Source of the DNA: Loxodes magnus
Taxonomy: Eukaryota > Ciliophora > Karyorelictea > Loxodida > Loxodidae
Assembly: GCA_946699065.1 (NCBI GenBank)
Contig: CAMPDV010001060.1
Location: 62,001 to 126,000 of the forward strand
Direction of reading: 5' to 3'
Length of the DNA: 64,000 nucleotides
Below the pieces are notes generated by a model. It did no database searches. It saw nothing but the letters and a program-made list of their open reading frames with translations, and was not told the DNA's origin. Both the position numbers and the translations under genes were made by a program. Positions 1 through 14,300 of the stretch are shown here, piece after piece; positions within the stretch are counted from its first letter, which is position 1; each line of letters opens with the position of its first letter.

Positions 1-1925
1 CTTTTTTAAATATCAGTACAATACAAGTTATTAGCTTTAATGGTATTATAAAAGGCCTCCATTGAATTAATTCTCGCACTATAGTCTCCTATAAACTATT
101 AATAGTTTTATATTTTTTAAAGGATTAAATCATAAACCCTTTCTTTAAGGTTTATTTTAGCTTACTCTTCCAATTTTTAATATTAGCATATCTAGAATAA
201 GTAAACATCTTGGTTTTAAACTAATGCTTTAATAACTTCTTAACTGAAGGCTTTATTATGTTCTATAACAATGATTAGAGAATCTTATTTTATTTACTTT
301 ATTTTTCCTATTTAAGCTTATAGAAGAGCTTTATCTGCTTCATTGTTGAGAACATGGATAATGAAAATATCAAAGAGACTATAAAACTTTTCTAATATTT
401 CTACTTATTAAAATCCATGTCCATCTGCTACTGGGATATGCATTGGAGATACAAAATTATAGTCAAACTAGATTTCGATGGTTCCATAGTTGGTTAATCT
501 ATTATTATGCTTTTCGAAATTCCTATTAAAGATTTAGTTAATAAAAGAAGTACAACCAATAGGACCTTAGTTAGGATTTACTTGGAGCTTAAAAGTAAAA
601 ATAGACTTATAATTCTCAAAAATATAAAACAGTTCAGTATGAATTTAATGTTTCATCTAGTTAGTTTATAAATCTACTTCGTATACTAGTAAAGGAATTG
701 GCATAAACTGAGAGCATGCCATACACAACATAATACGTAACCATTTATCTGAATTTTTCATTAGAAATTGGAAAAATTAAAGTCTTGTGAAAGGAGTCTG
801 ACTATTCTTTTTTGAAAAAGCAGTTACTAATTTTGAGAAACTTATCTTTCTTTTGATGTAATCAAAAAGCAAAATTTAAAGCTAATCAAGAGGAAAATCA
901 TTTTCTCTTCCATATTTATCAATTATATCAGCTTCTAATTTATTCATTTCCAGACCAACATGAAAACTCGTAAAATCGCTAATTGTTAGTTTTTTATTTC
1001 CAATTTTCAAAGCTTTACACATTTCTATTAGATTTTCTAAATTTGTCTCTTAGCAATTTTTTGAATGCCCTATTTAAAATCCCAATTTACTACTTGAAAA
1101 CTGCTATAGTATCTACTATTATAGGTTTCCTAAAGACTACTTAAAATTATAATTTTATATTTATTCAATTTACAAACTTTACACTTCCTTCTGAAATAAT
1201 TACTTTCATTATAGAATTTCCTTTAACTTTTATTAACGTAGCTCAACATTATAAGTTTTAATGGTTTGGTTTTGTATAGATTTATATTTCATATTTTAGA
1301 TTTTTCTTATTTTTTAATTAGTTGCTTAGTTAAAATCTTTTAAGTCTTTTAGAAAAGGAATTGCCTCCTCTAAGCACACTTTTTTAGTATGTCTTTAAAT
1401 TTAGTTAGTAAAAGCACTACAATTTTATTTGAACTATTAAGAATCATTGATCAAAGCTTTTTAAGCTGCATCTATTTTCTAAAATATTTAAATTTGTTCT
1501 TTAATTATGTTACTTTCTTCTTGCTTTATCTAGTCATATAGTTCTTTCAAAATTTACTCGATTGGTATTTGTTAGTGGTTCTAGTGAGTAGTTCTGGAAC
1601 ACTCTATGCAGATTTTTGAATTTTCATTTCGGCAATAATATTTACAAATCTATTAATGGATTTTGCAAATTTCCTAGACACTCTATTGTTATACTTGATT
1701 CAAAAGCTAGGGATATTATGAGTAAATAGCGTTTAAATTTTCCATTATTTTCCTCCACTGAAAAGTCTTAATTCCTATATTATTTGCATCAATATCCGTA
1801 ATTTCTTTCAGATCTTGGATTTACGAAACTCCATAATTTCATAAATTTTGAAGTATTTCATTAGCAAGTTATTTATTGCTTGAGAAAGTTTAAAAAATGA
1901 AAGATTGTAAGCTAATTTAGCTCAT
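1..1925 (-). CDS. Copy A: GBP/VLIG-type giant GTPase, N-terminal part (runs off left edge)
   Basis: Minus-strand N-terminal portion of the giant GTPase family, read with TAA/TAG = Gln. The ATG at 1925 opens a SAM-like domain (about residues 15-65) ending GIKTFQWRKI; its Trp is TGG (1755-1757), where gene 3 has TGA. A long helical region follows, then the degenerate first G-like segment GPIGCTS at about residue 454, in the same frame as the ATG. The following stretch matches gene 3 closely (NRLTNYG, EIQFDYNF, PVADGHG). No frame break was seen at the two points checked. The canonical P-loop, Cys/His module and VWA domain would lie beyond base 1. Compared with gene 3 the Gln-rich linker after the SAM is much shorter. 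It is near-identical to pseudogene A-prime at 26.9-30.7 kb. Family and domain assignments are from recognised motifs; function is inferred. Confidence 0.72.
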
Positions 1926-2108
1926 TTTATTATTTAATTGAAGTTAATAAAATAAAAATAAAGTTTACAGTCAAGACTTAAACACTTCTAGAAGAAATTT
2001 TTTAATTATTTTTTAATTATTTTGAATATAATAAAATAAACTGCTTTTTAAAACGTATTAACATTATGAAAATTCATAAATACAAGCTTTTTATTATTTC
2101 TATTTTTA
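1..2108. repeat. Direct repeat R1, copy 1 (pair with 28768-30876)
   Basis: Near-identical over its length to 28768-30876 in the same orientation (constant offset about 28,767, with scattered substitutions and a few small indels). It covers the N-terminal half of copy A plus about 180 bp of 5' flank. Similarity ends abruptly after about 2108. It indicates a recent segmental duplication. Confidence 0.9.
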
Positions 2109-4964
2109 AATACAAAATAAATATTTTTTAAAAGAGAGAAACTAGAATTTCTTTTTTCTTTTTAGTTTTGAGTAATCTAAAATTATTATTTTAGGTAGAT
2201 TTGAAATGATAATACTATAGTTTCATTTTTATACTTATTAATTGAACTTTTAAATTTATTTTAAAAATTTAGTAAAAAAGAAAATGGGTAAGCCGTATTT
2301 AAAAAAGTTAGATTTGCCAACATAATCTTTTACTAAAATATTGTCGAAAAATTTTATAATCTTTAAAATTGATATTATAAAAGTGTTTAATTTTAAACTA
2401 CTAAAAACAAAAAATATAAAAAGAAAGCGATTAAAATCACATCAATTCTAATAGACATAAAAAATAGGATTTTAATTAGCACTTAATTTAAAGTATTTCT
2501 TAATATTTTCACTCTAAACACAAATGTTAAATTTAAAAAAATGTCAATGAAATATTAAAAAAATATTTAAATAATTTAAGAAATAATATTGCAAGTAAAA
2601 CAAATAAAAGGTAAAAAAAAGTCTCAGAACAAGAAAAATGCACTTGTAGATGAAAGAATATTTCATACATAAAATGATAAATAAAAAAATTGAAGAGTGT
2701 GCTTGTTAATTAAAAATTTTCGTATTATGTCTAAAACGAAGTTTGAGGAAATAAAAAAAAAAAACATAAATAGAAAAAAATTATAGTCATCAAAAAAAAA
2801 GTAAGATTTTGATTTCAAAAGATGAAAAAAAAAATCAAAGTCGTTAAAAAAAAATATTATAAAAATTGAAACAAATAAAAGTAAATCAAACTTCAATTTT
2901 TTAAAAATGTAAATTTAAATAAGAACTTTATGTATTATTTTAGAAAAGTTTAGAACTATTTACAGTTTTTATTAATATCTAAACTGATAAATCTATTTTA
3001 ATTGATTATAAAAAAAGATTGTAGTTTAAGTAAAAAAAGTTTATACAAAAATATTTTTAAGATAATTTTTCTTTGATAAATTTTAGAGTTTAATACAAAT
3101 TAAATTTAGAAAAAATAATTTACCATCTATGCTGTTATATAGGTAATCTTTTTATATTAAGTATACTTTTTAAATTTTAAACATTTATTCTTATAGAAAT
3201 CTTTCCATTTTCATAACGAATTTAAGAATGCTAAGATAATTTTTTAAAATCTATACTAAACCACTATAGTTAAATAATTTTTTCAAATTACTTTTTTATT
3301 AAAAATTTAAAGATGAAATTATTTAGTAAAATTTGCTTTATATAATATCCAATAACTTCATAGTGCTTAATTAAATAATCTCTTTAAAGATTTAAATCAT
3401 TTTGACAGTTTAATATATTTACAAAGTAATTCATTAATGCCTTCTTTTCTAAACTTGTAAAATATTTAAAGTGTATGACTTTTATACAATTATTGAGTTT
3501 TCTTAAATACATTTTTTATTTATTCTTGAACAGACGTTTTATATTAAGTTAATTAAATTTTTATATTTAGTTATATCTGGTTAATTTCTCTTTTTTTTAA
3601 ATCTACTAGCTTCATATTTAACTATCTGATTTTTACTGATTATTCAATAAATGTTTCATCTTTATATAAAAAGCAATAACCATAATTGCTTTATTAGAAA
3701 TTAAATTAAACTATTTTTCTTTTTGCTTAGTATCTAATAAAAGTTTTTCCTTAATGTTAATTAACTTTTTTGGTTATTAAATATTAATTATTTTACTATC
3801 TTTACTTTTATAATTATTAAATGATTATTAACATTTATAATATATATTTGTTAAATGTCAGTAGAAAAATATTTTTAATTAACTAAGTTGATACCCTTTT
3901 TATAGCAAGTTGTCTTAAATCATTATACTCAGCTTTTAGTAATCCTTTTTTAATAAAATTATTATAGCAAAAATTTCTTAATTAGTTGAAAAGGAATTTT
4001 TATATAAGATCTTATTATTCCAATTTAGGTAAAATATTTAGAGATATTCTAAAATTAAATATATAAAACATGAAACATAATAAGTTTTCATTTTCTTTTC
4101 AATGTTCAATTTAACTTTTTGCCATATTTTGTTTTTGCTTTTTAATTTTTCTTTAATGGTTTCTTTTTTTTGCTAAATTACAACTTCTTTGAAAGTTTTT
4201 TTAAAAATTTTTATTATATCAGTTTCTTTTTTACATAATATGGCTTTTAAAGGCTCATTTATTCTTAATTAGACTTTATTTAAACTCATTTTAGTATTTT
4301 ACTCTTAGTCTATTTTTCAATATATTTTAAACTATAAAGGATTTTCTATAAATTTACATCTTGCATATTAAACTTTAAAACTACATTTCCATTCTTGATT
4401 TTTCGCTTATAAGTTATAAATTATTTTTTTTAATTTACAAATTTTCTTTCCTGGAATCAAGAAAATACTTTTTTTTCTGAGATTTGCTGGAAAAGGCATT
4501 TAAAGTTTCGAAAGCAAGAAAGCAAAAAAATAACGAAGAATTAATATCAATTTCAAAAAGAACAAATTCCCTAAAATCTAAAATGCATTTTTATAAAATC
4601 ACATTCTTATTTTATTAGATTTAAACTTTTCCTTTATCATGATTACATATTACTACATAAAAAAGATTTATTTATAAAATAATTTTTTTTGTAGATTCAA
4701 AGCATGAGGATTAATATGGTGTTTTCATTATTATCCAAAAAATATATTATTTTGATGAGTATTTTATAATTTGTACTTATTTATTTAATAAGATTGGAAA
4801 AACGATTTTATTTTTAATGAGCAAAATTTGAAATGCAATATTTCAATCGCAAAAGTGAAAATTAACTAAAATTTCTTTTAGCCTTTTTTTCATTTTTTAT
4901 ATCATTTAAAATCGATTAAAACGGAAAATAATCTAAAATTGTTTTAATTATATAAAGTTATAAA
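2109..4964. other. AT-rich stretch without a recognised gene
   Basis: Homopolymer-rich A/T sequence between repeat R1 and a retroelement fragment. I see no conserved protein motif on either strand. The short standard-code ORF around 2663-2896 is a poly-F/I low-complexity reading. The right part (4430-4964) belongs to dispersed repeat R3. In the A-prime locus R1 is separated from the same LINE family by only about 50 bp, so this 2.86-kb block is present here and absent there. Confidence 0.6.
4430..4964. repeat. Dispersed repeat R3, copy 1 (pair with 40580-41160)
   Basis: Diverged similarity in the same orientation to 40580-41160. Shared landmarks include TTTCCTGGAATC, TTTGTAGATTCAAAGCA and a block ending in AAAATCGATTAAAACGGAAA here and AAAATCAATTAAAACTGAAA there. 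I see no coding signal; its nature (non-autonomous element or old flank duplication) is unknown. Confidence 0.6.
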
Positions 4965-6300
4965 AAATTTAAAGTTAAAAAGCTTTTTTAATGCCTTAGT
5001 AGTCAGCCACCTGACCTATTCTATCAGCTTGTCTCCATTAGTATGTCTTAAATTCCTACTAGGCTTAGTTAGGCGGTGTAGCACTTCATTAGTGCACCAT
5101 CCTTTAATATTCTTAATAGTTTTGATCTTGCACGTACCGTTCCTGATTATTTATCCAAGGATTAAGATTTTATTTAAAGAATCTTTTTCTTTAAATTTTC
5201 CCGCTTTATGTTGGATATATCCTAAATAATTTTCTAAAAATATCTTATTTATTCTTTCTTTAAATTTCGCTTAGTTAGTAGCAGTATTTTCATTGGTGTT
5301 ATTTCTTGCACACGTAGCATTTTATTCTTCTTTTAAACTATCATTCCTGTAACACTTACTTAATTTAAATTTACTAGTTATTTTAAATAAATGTTTACTG
5401 TTTATTTTAATTTGAGGCTTCATTTTCTATTTCCATAGGATCTGATTAATTCTGTTAAAACGAAAATGGCGTTACCTGAATTTATTATTAAATTTAAAGA
5501 ATCTTTGTTCCAGTTTGTTTTCTATTTCTTATAATGATTAATATTGTTTCTCAAGTAAAGACGTTATTATTTTTTCTAATTTTTCTACTTTATGAGTGAG
5601 GTATCTATTTTTTAACATAAACTCTTTTAATGGCTTAGATAATATTTCTATTTGAGCTTTTGTCGAAAGTTTTTTTAATTCTGGATTTCCAAGTGGTTAA
5701 TGTTTGTCATATCAATCATATTTCTCACTTCACTCATTGTAATGATTTCGCTTTTTTATTTCTTAGAGAATTTTCCTGTTTAAATATTTTGTTCAAAGTT
5801 CTGTTATTTCTTAAAAGCCATTTTATTATATAAATAAATTGAATTAGCTTGGATTCACCTTTATTGAGTTCACCGCAATTAATATAAGAAAGTAATTTTT
5901 ATTCCTAATAAAAATCTAGTAATTTTTAAGCTTCACTTTTTCTTTTCTTTATATTTTCCTCTTTTATCCGTTTTTTAATAAAATTGATTACCTTCTTTCT
6001 CTAATTTCATTTCAATCAGTCCGAAGGTAGGAGTTAGAAAGGGTTAGAGGATATTCTAATATTTGAGTAATGCCACAATCGAGTTAAATATTCTTATTAA
6101 AAATTATTTAGAAACTCAGTCATGTCTCATTCCGATAGAGAGAACCTCGAATAAGTTAGGTTTATCACACAAAGGGCATGTCCTTACTTGTCCGTGGTAG
6201 CATCTATTACAAGAGTATTTATAATGCAGTCTACACTGTACCTGATTACCTAATTTACTGTCTTAAACCCTACTTCAAATTACAAAAATAGTTATTATAA
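4965..6300 (-). mobile_element. LINE-like ORF2 C-terminal fragment with Cys/His finger
   Basis: Minus-strand retroelement remnant. Around 6160-6240 the translation reads YKYSCNRC then VRTCPLCDKPN, the Cys-rich C-terminal finger typical of non-LTR ORF2 proteins. Downstream (toward 4965) is a Lys/Gln-rich helical stretch also present in the insertion at 30925-31797, and both copies share the same 3' end with a T/A-rich tail. The two copies differ by small indels that change frame, so at least one is non-functional. Reverse-transcriptase motifs were not found upstream, consistent with 5' truncation. The exact 5' limit is uncertain. Confidence 0.6.
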
Positions 6301-6849
6301 TAATTGAAAAAGAATAATATCCTTATTTCTATAAAACTGTATAAGAAAATAATTTCTTAATAATATAAAAAAGGGTAAAGAAGGATTTGAATTATCAGAG
6401 TATATCTTAATTTTTAAGAGACCCTTATTTGGAACCAAGATCTTGAAAGGAGCACATTTGGAAGATTATCTAGTCTGTAAGGTACTTTAAATTTATGCAT
6501 TTGGAATAGGCATTTTATAATCAAGGCGATTTGTTTATAGAAATTGATTAGCAGAATACCTCGCTATTTTCATTTAAGGGCTTAACAAAAAAAAAATGGA
6601 GAAAGGTTACTGTCTTTAAATATTAAAATCAAATCATTATTAATTTCATATACCAATCATGTTTTTTAATTACCTGATTAAAAAGAATTAAGGTAAATTA
6701 GGAATTTTAGCACATTTAAAAAAGTGAGAAAATTCACGTATATTATTGTGTGATTTTAATACCCTTTTCTAGCATTTTAGAGGTAATCCTGAAAGAAATT
6801 ACGTCAATACTTATAAATTAAATAATTAAAAAAAATTATATTGAGGTAA

Positions 6850-8150
6850 ATGAATAAAAATAAACATTAACACATATATAAACAAAGAAACAGATAATAT
6901 CTATTTTAGTGATTTATTATTATAAATAACCATTTAAATATTATCTAATATGCAAATTTTAAGGCTCATATTAATATCTATTTAAAGGACATACCCAACT
7001 ATTATAAACTTACCTTCATTTCTATACTTTTAAGGAAAAAGATAGCCCGAAGAAAATATAGTTAATAATAAGATGTAGTAAATTGAAAAACCCAAATACA
7101 TTTTTCTGAATCATCTTAAGTTCTTCTATATAGATAAAGTTTATCTAAGTGTTTAATATTAAGGCATAAAAGGAAATATGTAAAACTATTAAATTTGAAT
7201 AAAGATCATTTATTACAGACTCCAAATAAGAAAAATAAAAAAATTATCAAACAAGAAATTGATTGAGGTGAAAATATAAAAGGAGATATAAAAAAAGTTT
7301 ATTTTTAAGTCAGAAGCATAAAATGATAAATAGTTAATCTTTGCTAATAGAGAAAAAATTTAGAAAAATTTAGCATCTAAGCAAAATAAAGAGAAATAAG
7401 TAAAAATAACTTCTTCTTTATAAAACACTAAGGAAAAGACTTTAGAAAACTGTAAAATTAAAAATTAGAGAAGAAAAAACTAAATAAATTAAGCAAATAA
7501 ACTAAAATAAATTTATAACACATAAAAAAGATATTCTTTTAAATTTGTTTTGGTGCATAATGATTAGTATAAATTAAAAAACCTTTACTAAATATATAAT
7601 AGAAAAATACAACATTATTTCTATAATGCAACTACTCAAAAGTTTAAGAGATCGAAAGTAGCTAAAATATATACTGAGTAGTTTAGTAATGTTAACTAAT
7701 TCCCACAATCACTTTAACTAAGTTGAACATATAATTTAGATTTGAAAAAATAAGTATATATAAACTTAGAACCCAATCCTACAATTTTCGAAAGATCTTT
7801 AAGATCGTCATTTTCCTATTGATAATCTCTACTATATGTTAGGAGAGGTATGATACATTGAGCACATTTTTAATGTATATATTATTCTAATATAAGAGAT
7901 TGACTATCGTAAAAGATTGGGAATTAAGACTTAATATATTTTATATTATATGATTAAGGATTTATAGACTCCTTTCCGAAATCTTATCTTAAATATTTAA
8001 AATTATATATGAACAAATTCTGACATTTTTTGCTTTTCTATTTAACAAAAAAGAGCGTAATATTATATTTTTTTAAAAATTGGAAAAGTTGTCCTAATAT
8101 TTTAAAATAGCTGGTTAGAAACATTGAGGGCTATAAAATTTTTTATTATA
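6850..8150 (+). mobile_element. LINE-like ORF2 C-terminal fragment, plus strand (degenerate)
   Basis: Around 7800-7920 the plus strand reads DRHFPIDN, then a broken C-x-GE, EHIFNVYIIL and a QEIDYRKRL block. This aligns with the intact finger at 19240-19480 (DRHDTINSSCCICGE, FEHNF, KDWPLEKIRNYDL). The finger cysteines are partly lost and the frame appears to shift at the finger, so this is a decayed copy. The upstream A-rich stretch (about 7200-7520) reads as Lys/Gln-rich protein and may be part of the same element, but this is weak because nothing closes frames in this code. Nothing else was recognised between 6300 and 8338. Confidence 0.45.
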
Positions 8151-8338
8151 GAATAAATTTTGACTAAAAATAGATAAAAATTTAAAAATAACAACATTGA
8201 AAGTCTTTAAAAAAATTTAAATCTATGTTTTTAGCGTTTCAATTTTATCAAAAGAAAAATAATGAAAAATTTATTTTTGGCATTAAAAAATAAAAAGTAA
8301 GTTTTATAAAAATAATTTGTTTATAAGTAAATAAGTTT

Positions 8339-11300
8339 TCAAGGATAGAGATTTGGAATTATTTTCACAAATGCCGAAATCAATTATTCTTCTTTAGAAC
8401 ACTCTATCATGATACCTCCTAATTCTTTTATCATAAGCTAAAGTTAATAAAATTTCTTATCTCCATATCCAATTGCTTTAAAATTCAGCTTTTCCATTAA
8501 TTTTTAATTTTATTTGATAAAATCGATTTCTTCTTTTGGATAAGTTGCTTGACCATCTGACATAATGCAAAGCACATTTTAATCAAAGTTTTAAAGATGC
8601 TTACTAATTATTTCGTTTGCCTTTTAAAATGGATAGTTAAAATTAGTATCTCCACCAAGAAACTTTATCGTTTGCAATAAGTTATTATCTGGATATTCAC
8701 ATTCACAAAAAGTTTATGCTTTATCGCTATACCCAATAATAGTAATTTTAGAATTATGATTAAGACGATCGAATTTTTATAATTTATTTATTAATTTTTA
8801 CACAGCTTTCTTCAATTCTTATCATGGAGTATTCTAGCTGTTTTCGTTTGTTCAAAGTCTCTTTCATTTAGCACCTAACATAGAATTACTTGAGTCAAGC
8901 ATAAGAATATAATGAATTTTTAAAAATTCTTCTAAATGATCTTAACTTGCTTTTAAAAAATTTATTTGAATTTATTTTTTATTTTAATATCACTCACAAA
9001 CTTTTTTTCCAAGGTAATTTCAAATTTTAATATTTTTCTCAAGAATTTGATTTGCTTTTTCTATATCTTTAATTTCAAAATTTCAATTTTTAAATTATTA
9101 TTTAAAATTTATCCATTTCATAACTTTTCCATTGTAACTTATTTCATCTTAATCTTATAATTCGTTACAACAAAGAGTAATGGCATTATTATTTACAAAT
9201 ATTTTGTTTCCTCCAAAAGCTTAAATTTAATGACCGTAATGGCAAGCATGTATCCTGTCAGGTAAAGATTCGTTTTGAGAGTGTTCAATACCACATTATC
9301 TTCTACATAGTAAGCAATATTCAATACAACCAGTTAATTAAGCTTTAAAATCTTAAAGATGTTCACCAATAATTTCTTCAACTTGAATGCTATTATTCAT
9401 TTAATCTAGTATTTTTTATTCAATAATTTTTTCATTAATTTATTATAAAAACCATGCTAAATTTGTAATTCTCGAGCCTTCTTCAAAGGAAAGAATACTT
9501 TTAACAATATTAATGTTAAGATTCTCTGCTTTAATTTCAGAAGATAAAGGTAAATCATTAGCTTCATTTATTTTAAATTAGATATTGTTGATTGTTATAA
9601 ATTCTTTTTATAATCACTTATTTTGAATAAATTTTAAAAAATATTAAAAAACTACTTGTTAGCTAATTATCTCCAATTAAATAAAATCAACTTTTTATGT
9701 TTTAATTAAAGCACTTTCTTATTATACTGTTTTAAAGATTTTACTTGAAAAATTTAATTTTTTTTACTCAATAAGTTGCTAAAAAGTTATAAAATAAGCA
9801 GTCAAAGATTAAATTTGCTTTTAAATTATTTGCATATACATTTACATAGTTTCTTAAATAATTTTAGTTACTTTCGTTCTTCAGTACTTTTCAAACATCT
9901 TGTTAAATAAGACTTTAGGATCTACATAAAATTCTATTGCTTCTTTATCTGTTATTTCAAATTATTCTTCTGTTTCAGATTACTATTAATTAATTTACTT
10001 ATCTTGAATTTGATTTTCTTATCTTGAATTTGATTTTCTTAAGCTTTATTTAATAGGAATTCTTCTATTTTTTAAATAATTACAGATTTTTAAAATTAGT
10101 TTTATTTAATGGGTTTCATTTTTTCATTAAAATCTGATATAATTTACGTCTTAGTTTCTTTTACCAAATCTTCTTTTATCTTTTTAACTATTTGTTTTGC
10201 AAGAGAAGAATCTTATAGAGTATCGTTGCAAGTCAAAAAGGCAATGAACTTTTCTTTTTATATTTCCTTTGAAGAATTTCAAATATGAAAAGGAGAATGT
10301 TCTTTTATAATTTCTAATTATTCCGCTAAGGCAGTTAAATATGTTTGAGCGACTATATGTAAAAAGCGAGTTCCTTTTTCTGAAGTTTCTAAACAGAATG
10401 GTTTTATTTCATCGTTAAGGATTTATATTAAATTTTTTATACTTTTTGCTATGTTTTAAATTAACTTTTGAGTAATCTAAACAAATTAATTTTTGAATTT
10501 ATCTTTTTCATTGCCTTTCAATTATTTAATTAAATCAAACACGTTCTAGTTTTAAATAATTTCTCCGTTTATTTAATAATTTTATAAAACGCTTACTTCT
10601 ATATCATTTATTATCTTATTCCAACTTATTTTTTGATGAAAGTAATTAAGAGTATTCTAAAACTCATACACTTGTTCTTGTAATGGAAATTTTCAAGGAT
10701 CTTCAATAAACTTAAAAAACTTATTCTAATTTGAATCTAATTATTCTATAAACTAAGAATTAAATTCATAATTTGTTCAGCTATCTTTAAAATAGCCTCA
10801 CTCATTTCCAGCTTCCATATTTGTTACTTTGTCTAAATACAATTAAGGGCTATAAAAATATGTCGATTATTTATATTATATTTTATTATGGATATTACTA
10901 AAGTTTATCGTATTCATTTTTTTAAAATCAAAATATTTATATTCAAGCTTCAAATTAAAATAAATGTCAATAAGATTGTTTTAACCTTTAAAATATATCT
11001 ATACGTTTTAATAGATATCATATACAAATGATGATATATAATTTTTCATTTATTCTTTTGAATTCTCTAAAATTGACTTATATTTTACTTAATTTTGATC
11101 TTGATTTTGTTAATAGTTTTATTGAATTTCTTGCAATACATTTTCTATATTATTTAATTTATCAATTAGAATTGAACAATCCAGATAAAACCATTAGCAA
11201 TCCTTTTGAATATCCTTAATTAGTGTTAAAATTAGATCGGTATCAATTTGTTTCTTTTCTTATTAATATCATTAACATGTAAAAGCTTAATATAAAGTTT

Positions 11301-14300
11301 TTTTCAAATTTTGAAAACAAAATCTTTCTTTTACAAATTTTCACCATTAAAATTACATTTAAGTTTTTTGTATATTAACAATTTATTGAGTACATCCTGT
11401 AAAATATTATTTTTATTGATTTTATCAAGAAAATACATTTTAAATTGATGGAGAAATCTTGTTTCCTGTGAAAAAGAAGAAACTTCCACTTCAATTTTAT
11501 TATTGAATTTCATTTAAAAAGAATTATGATCCTTAGCTTTTAAATTCTTCAAGAAATCTCGTTTCTTCCTGAATATTTAAATGTTTGTTATCAATTATTT
11601 AATTTTAATATTGAGTATGAATCAACTTGAATGTATCTTCATTAATAACTTCTGATTTCCTCAACATTTAACTAATTTCACTTGATATTTAACTCCAAGC
11701 TTCTTCAAACTTCTGCTAAGCTTCTTTTTCTTCATAACGACTTTTTTCTTATAAAGCAACCCAAATAAATGTTGATATTCTTATATTACCTAACTCTTTA
11801 GATTTTTCATCAGCAAATATTGCTATTTATTCATTAGTATATGAATACCATTATTGCTTTTAATAATGAAATTAACGCTCAAGAATATTTTTTTTATTTT
11901 ATTTAAGTGCTAATTAAATTTTTTAATTACTACAATACTTATCAAATTCACTCATAATATTTTGCTAAACTTAATTAAAATTATTATCAATAGAATATTT
12001 AATTTAGAGACTAATATTTTCTATTTTAATTAAAGTAGAATCCTAATATAATGCTTTTTTCAATTCTTTCTAAATTATGCTATTCATTTCAATTTTATGA
12101 TCTTCAAATTTTTATTCTAAATTATCTTAAATTAAAGACTAAATTTTTTCGCTGAGTTTTTTACTTTATTTTTTCTCCTCCAAACTAGTAAATTCTGTTA
12201 TTCCTGCAAATCTTTAAGTAAAAACCCAATGGCCAGACGCAAATTTAAATCATTCTCATAAAGTATAATGATTTCTTTATATTTCATCTTATTAAAAAGC
12301 ACTTAATAATATCTTAGTTCTTAATTGTTCTATGAGTTTAGAAAATTCCTAAGATGTTTTATTTATTATAAAAGCTCCATCACCTGATCTCTCAAACGCA
12401 AAAGGAAGTATAATTACATTTTCTTCGGTTATTTAAAGCACTTTTTAAGATTTTACATTTTCTTATTTCGCTGTCTAGTTTTGATTCTCCTCTATTTATA
12501 ATATAGCTTATTATATCCCTTTGACACTTTCTTCCATAGCCGTTTTATTTATTTCCGTTTGCTAATTCATAATAATATAAGTACTTGGTTATCAAATAAT
12601 GTTCTCTTTCAAGGATGCAATAACATCTATAGTAAGTTTGATAATCTCAGACATTTATTTATTAATTTCTCCTCTGTTGCATATTAAAACTACATGAGAT
12701 ACACACATTATATAAAATACTATTCTTCTATCAAACTAATCATCTCTACCTTCAGCTGCTTAAATTCCTTCTGTATCTAATAATAATATTTTCCTATATT
12801 TTGAATGCTCATTTTTTTCAATTTAAATTAAAGAAGCATAAACTCCTTTTGTGCACCTTCCTGCTGATGATAAAAACTATGTCCCAAATAGGTAATTAAG
12901 TAGTAGAGATTTTCCTGAAGATTATGGACCTATAATGCTAATTACTAAAACTTATTCTTTATCGTTTTAGTACAAACTATCATAAACGCCTGAAATAAAC
13001 TATAAATTATTGCCATCAATAATTTCAATTGGCTATCCATATTTAATTTATTGCTATATTAACGTTATATAAGAATTTTTTGATGCAATGCCTTCATTTT
13101 AATAGATTGCTTATTTATTTACTTTTGAATATTATCCTAGATAGTATAATTCTCTGAATAAAAATTCTTAACTAATTTATTTCTATTAAATTTGGTTATT
13201 TTTTTTCTCTATTTTACTTTAAAGTAAACATTTAATCTCATTTGTTTATTGTTTTTTTTGTAATTTGGAGTTATAGCTATTAATTTTTTACATAAAAGGT
13301 TATATTTCCTAGATTATTAATCCTTTCAGTATTTTAAATATTATTTGCTGAATTCCAATAAAGCTTTAAGAATTTATAATTTCTATAAGAATTTTAACTA
13401 TTTCAGTTTATTATTGTTTTGATAATTAACTTTTGAAATTTTCTATATTATTAAGAATTTAATGACTGGTTTACTAATCAATATCGCTTTCTTTATAAAG
13501 TTGAATTTACTATTTACAAATATCTTCCATAATACTATTACATGGTAAAAGTTTATTTTGACTAAAATCCTTAAATTAGTTAAAAAAATTGTTAATAACT
13601 TCTAAATTTTTACTTATACCTTAAACAATTTTTAGATTTTAAGTAATAAGCTAATGAAATTCTTTCAGTGAATTTAATCTTATCTATCAGTCTCCAATTA
13701 ATTACTCTTAACCTTATACTTTTTACATAATTAATTATTGAATTTAATCTCTTAAATTTGTTTTACTAAATGCATCAAGATTTTCATATAAGCAAATCTT
13801 AAATTTATGAATGTTATCATTAAGATCTTGATAGTCTGTAGTATTTTTACTGTAATTGTAGTTATGCTCTATTATTATGATTACACTATCTTCTTTTATT
13901 TATTTTATGACTTTTATTTGTTCTTGAAGTAATGTTTAATCATTTTGATTGTTAAGAATATGAATAATAAAAATATTGAAAAGACGATAAAACCTCTTCA
14001 ACATTTCAACTTATTAAAATCCATGAGCGTCAGCTACTGGAATACCCATTGGCTAAGCAAAATTAAAGTCAAACTATATTTCAATACTTCCAAAATTGGT
14101 TAATCTACTATTATGAGATTCAAAATCTCTATTTAGTATTTAATTAATGAGAGAAGTACATCCTTTAGGCCCTTTATTTTAATTTTTTTGTAACTTAAAA
14201 GTTAAAATGGATAAATAATATTCAAAAATATAAAAAAGCTCAGGTCAAATTATTTCTTTACTTTAGTTATTTCACGAATCTATTTCATAAGAAAGTAGAG

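Noticed and set aside
2663-2896. Standard-code ORF of 77 aa, minus strand
   Set aside because: Poly-Phe/Ile low-complexity reading of an A-rich stretch; no conservation or motif.
6380-6440. tRNA-like T-arm (GGATTTGAAT)
   Set aside because: No matching acceptor or anticodon stems could be folded around it.
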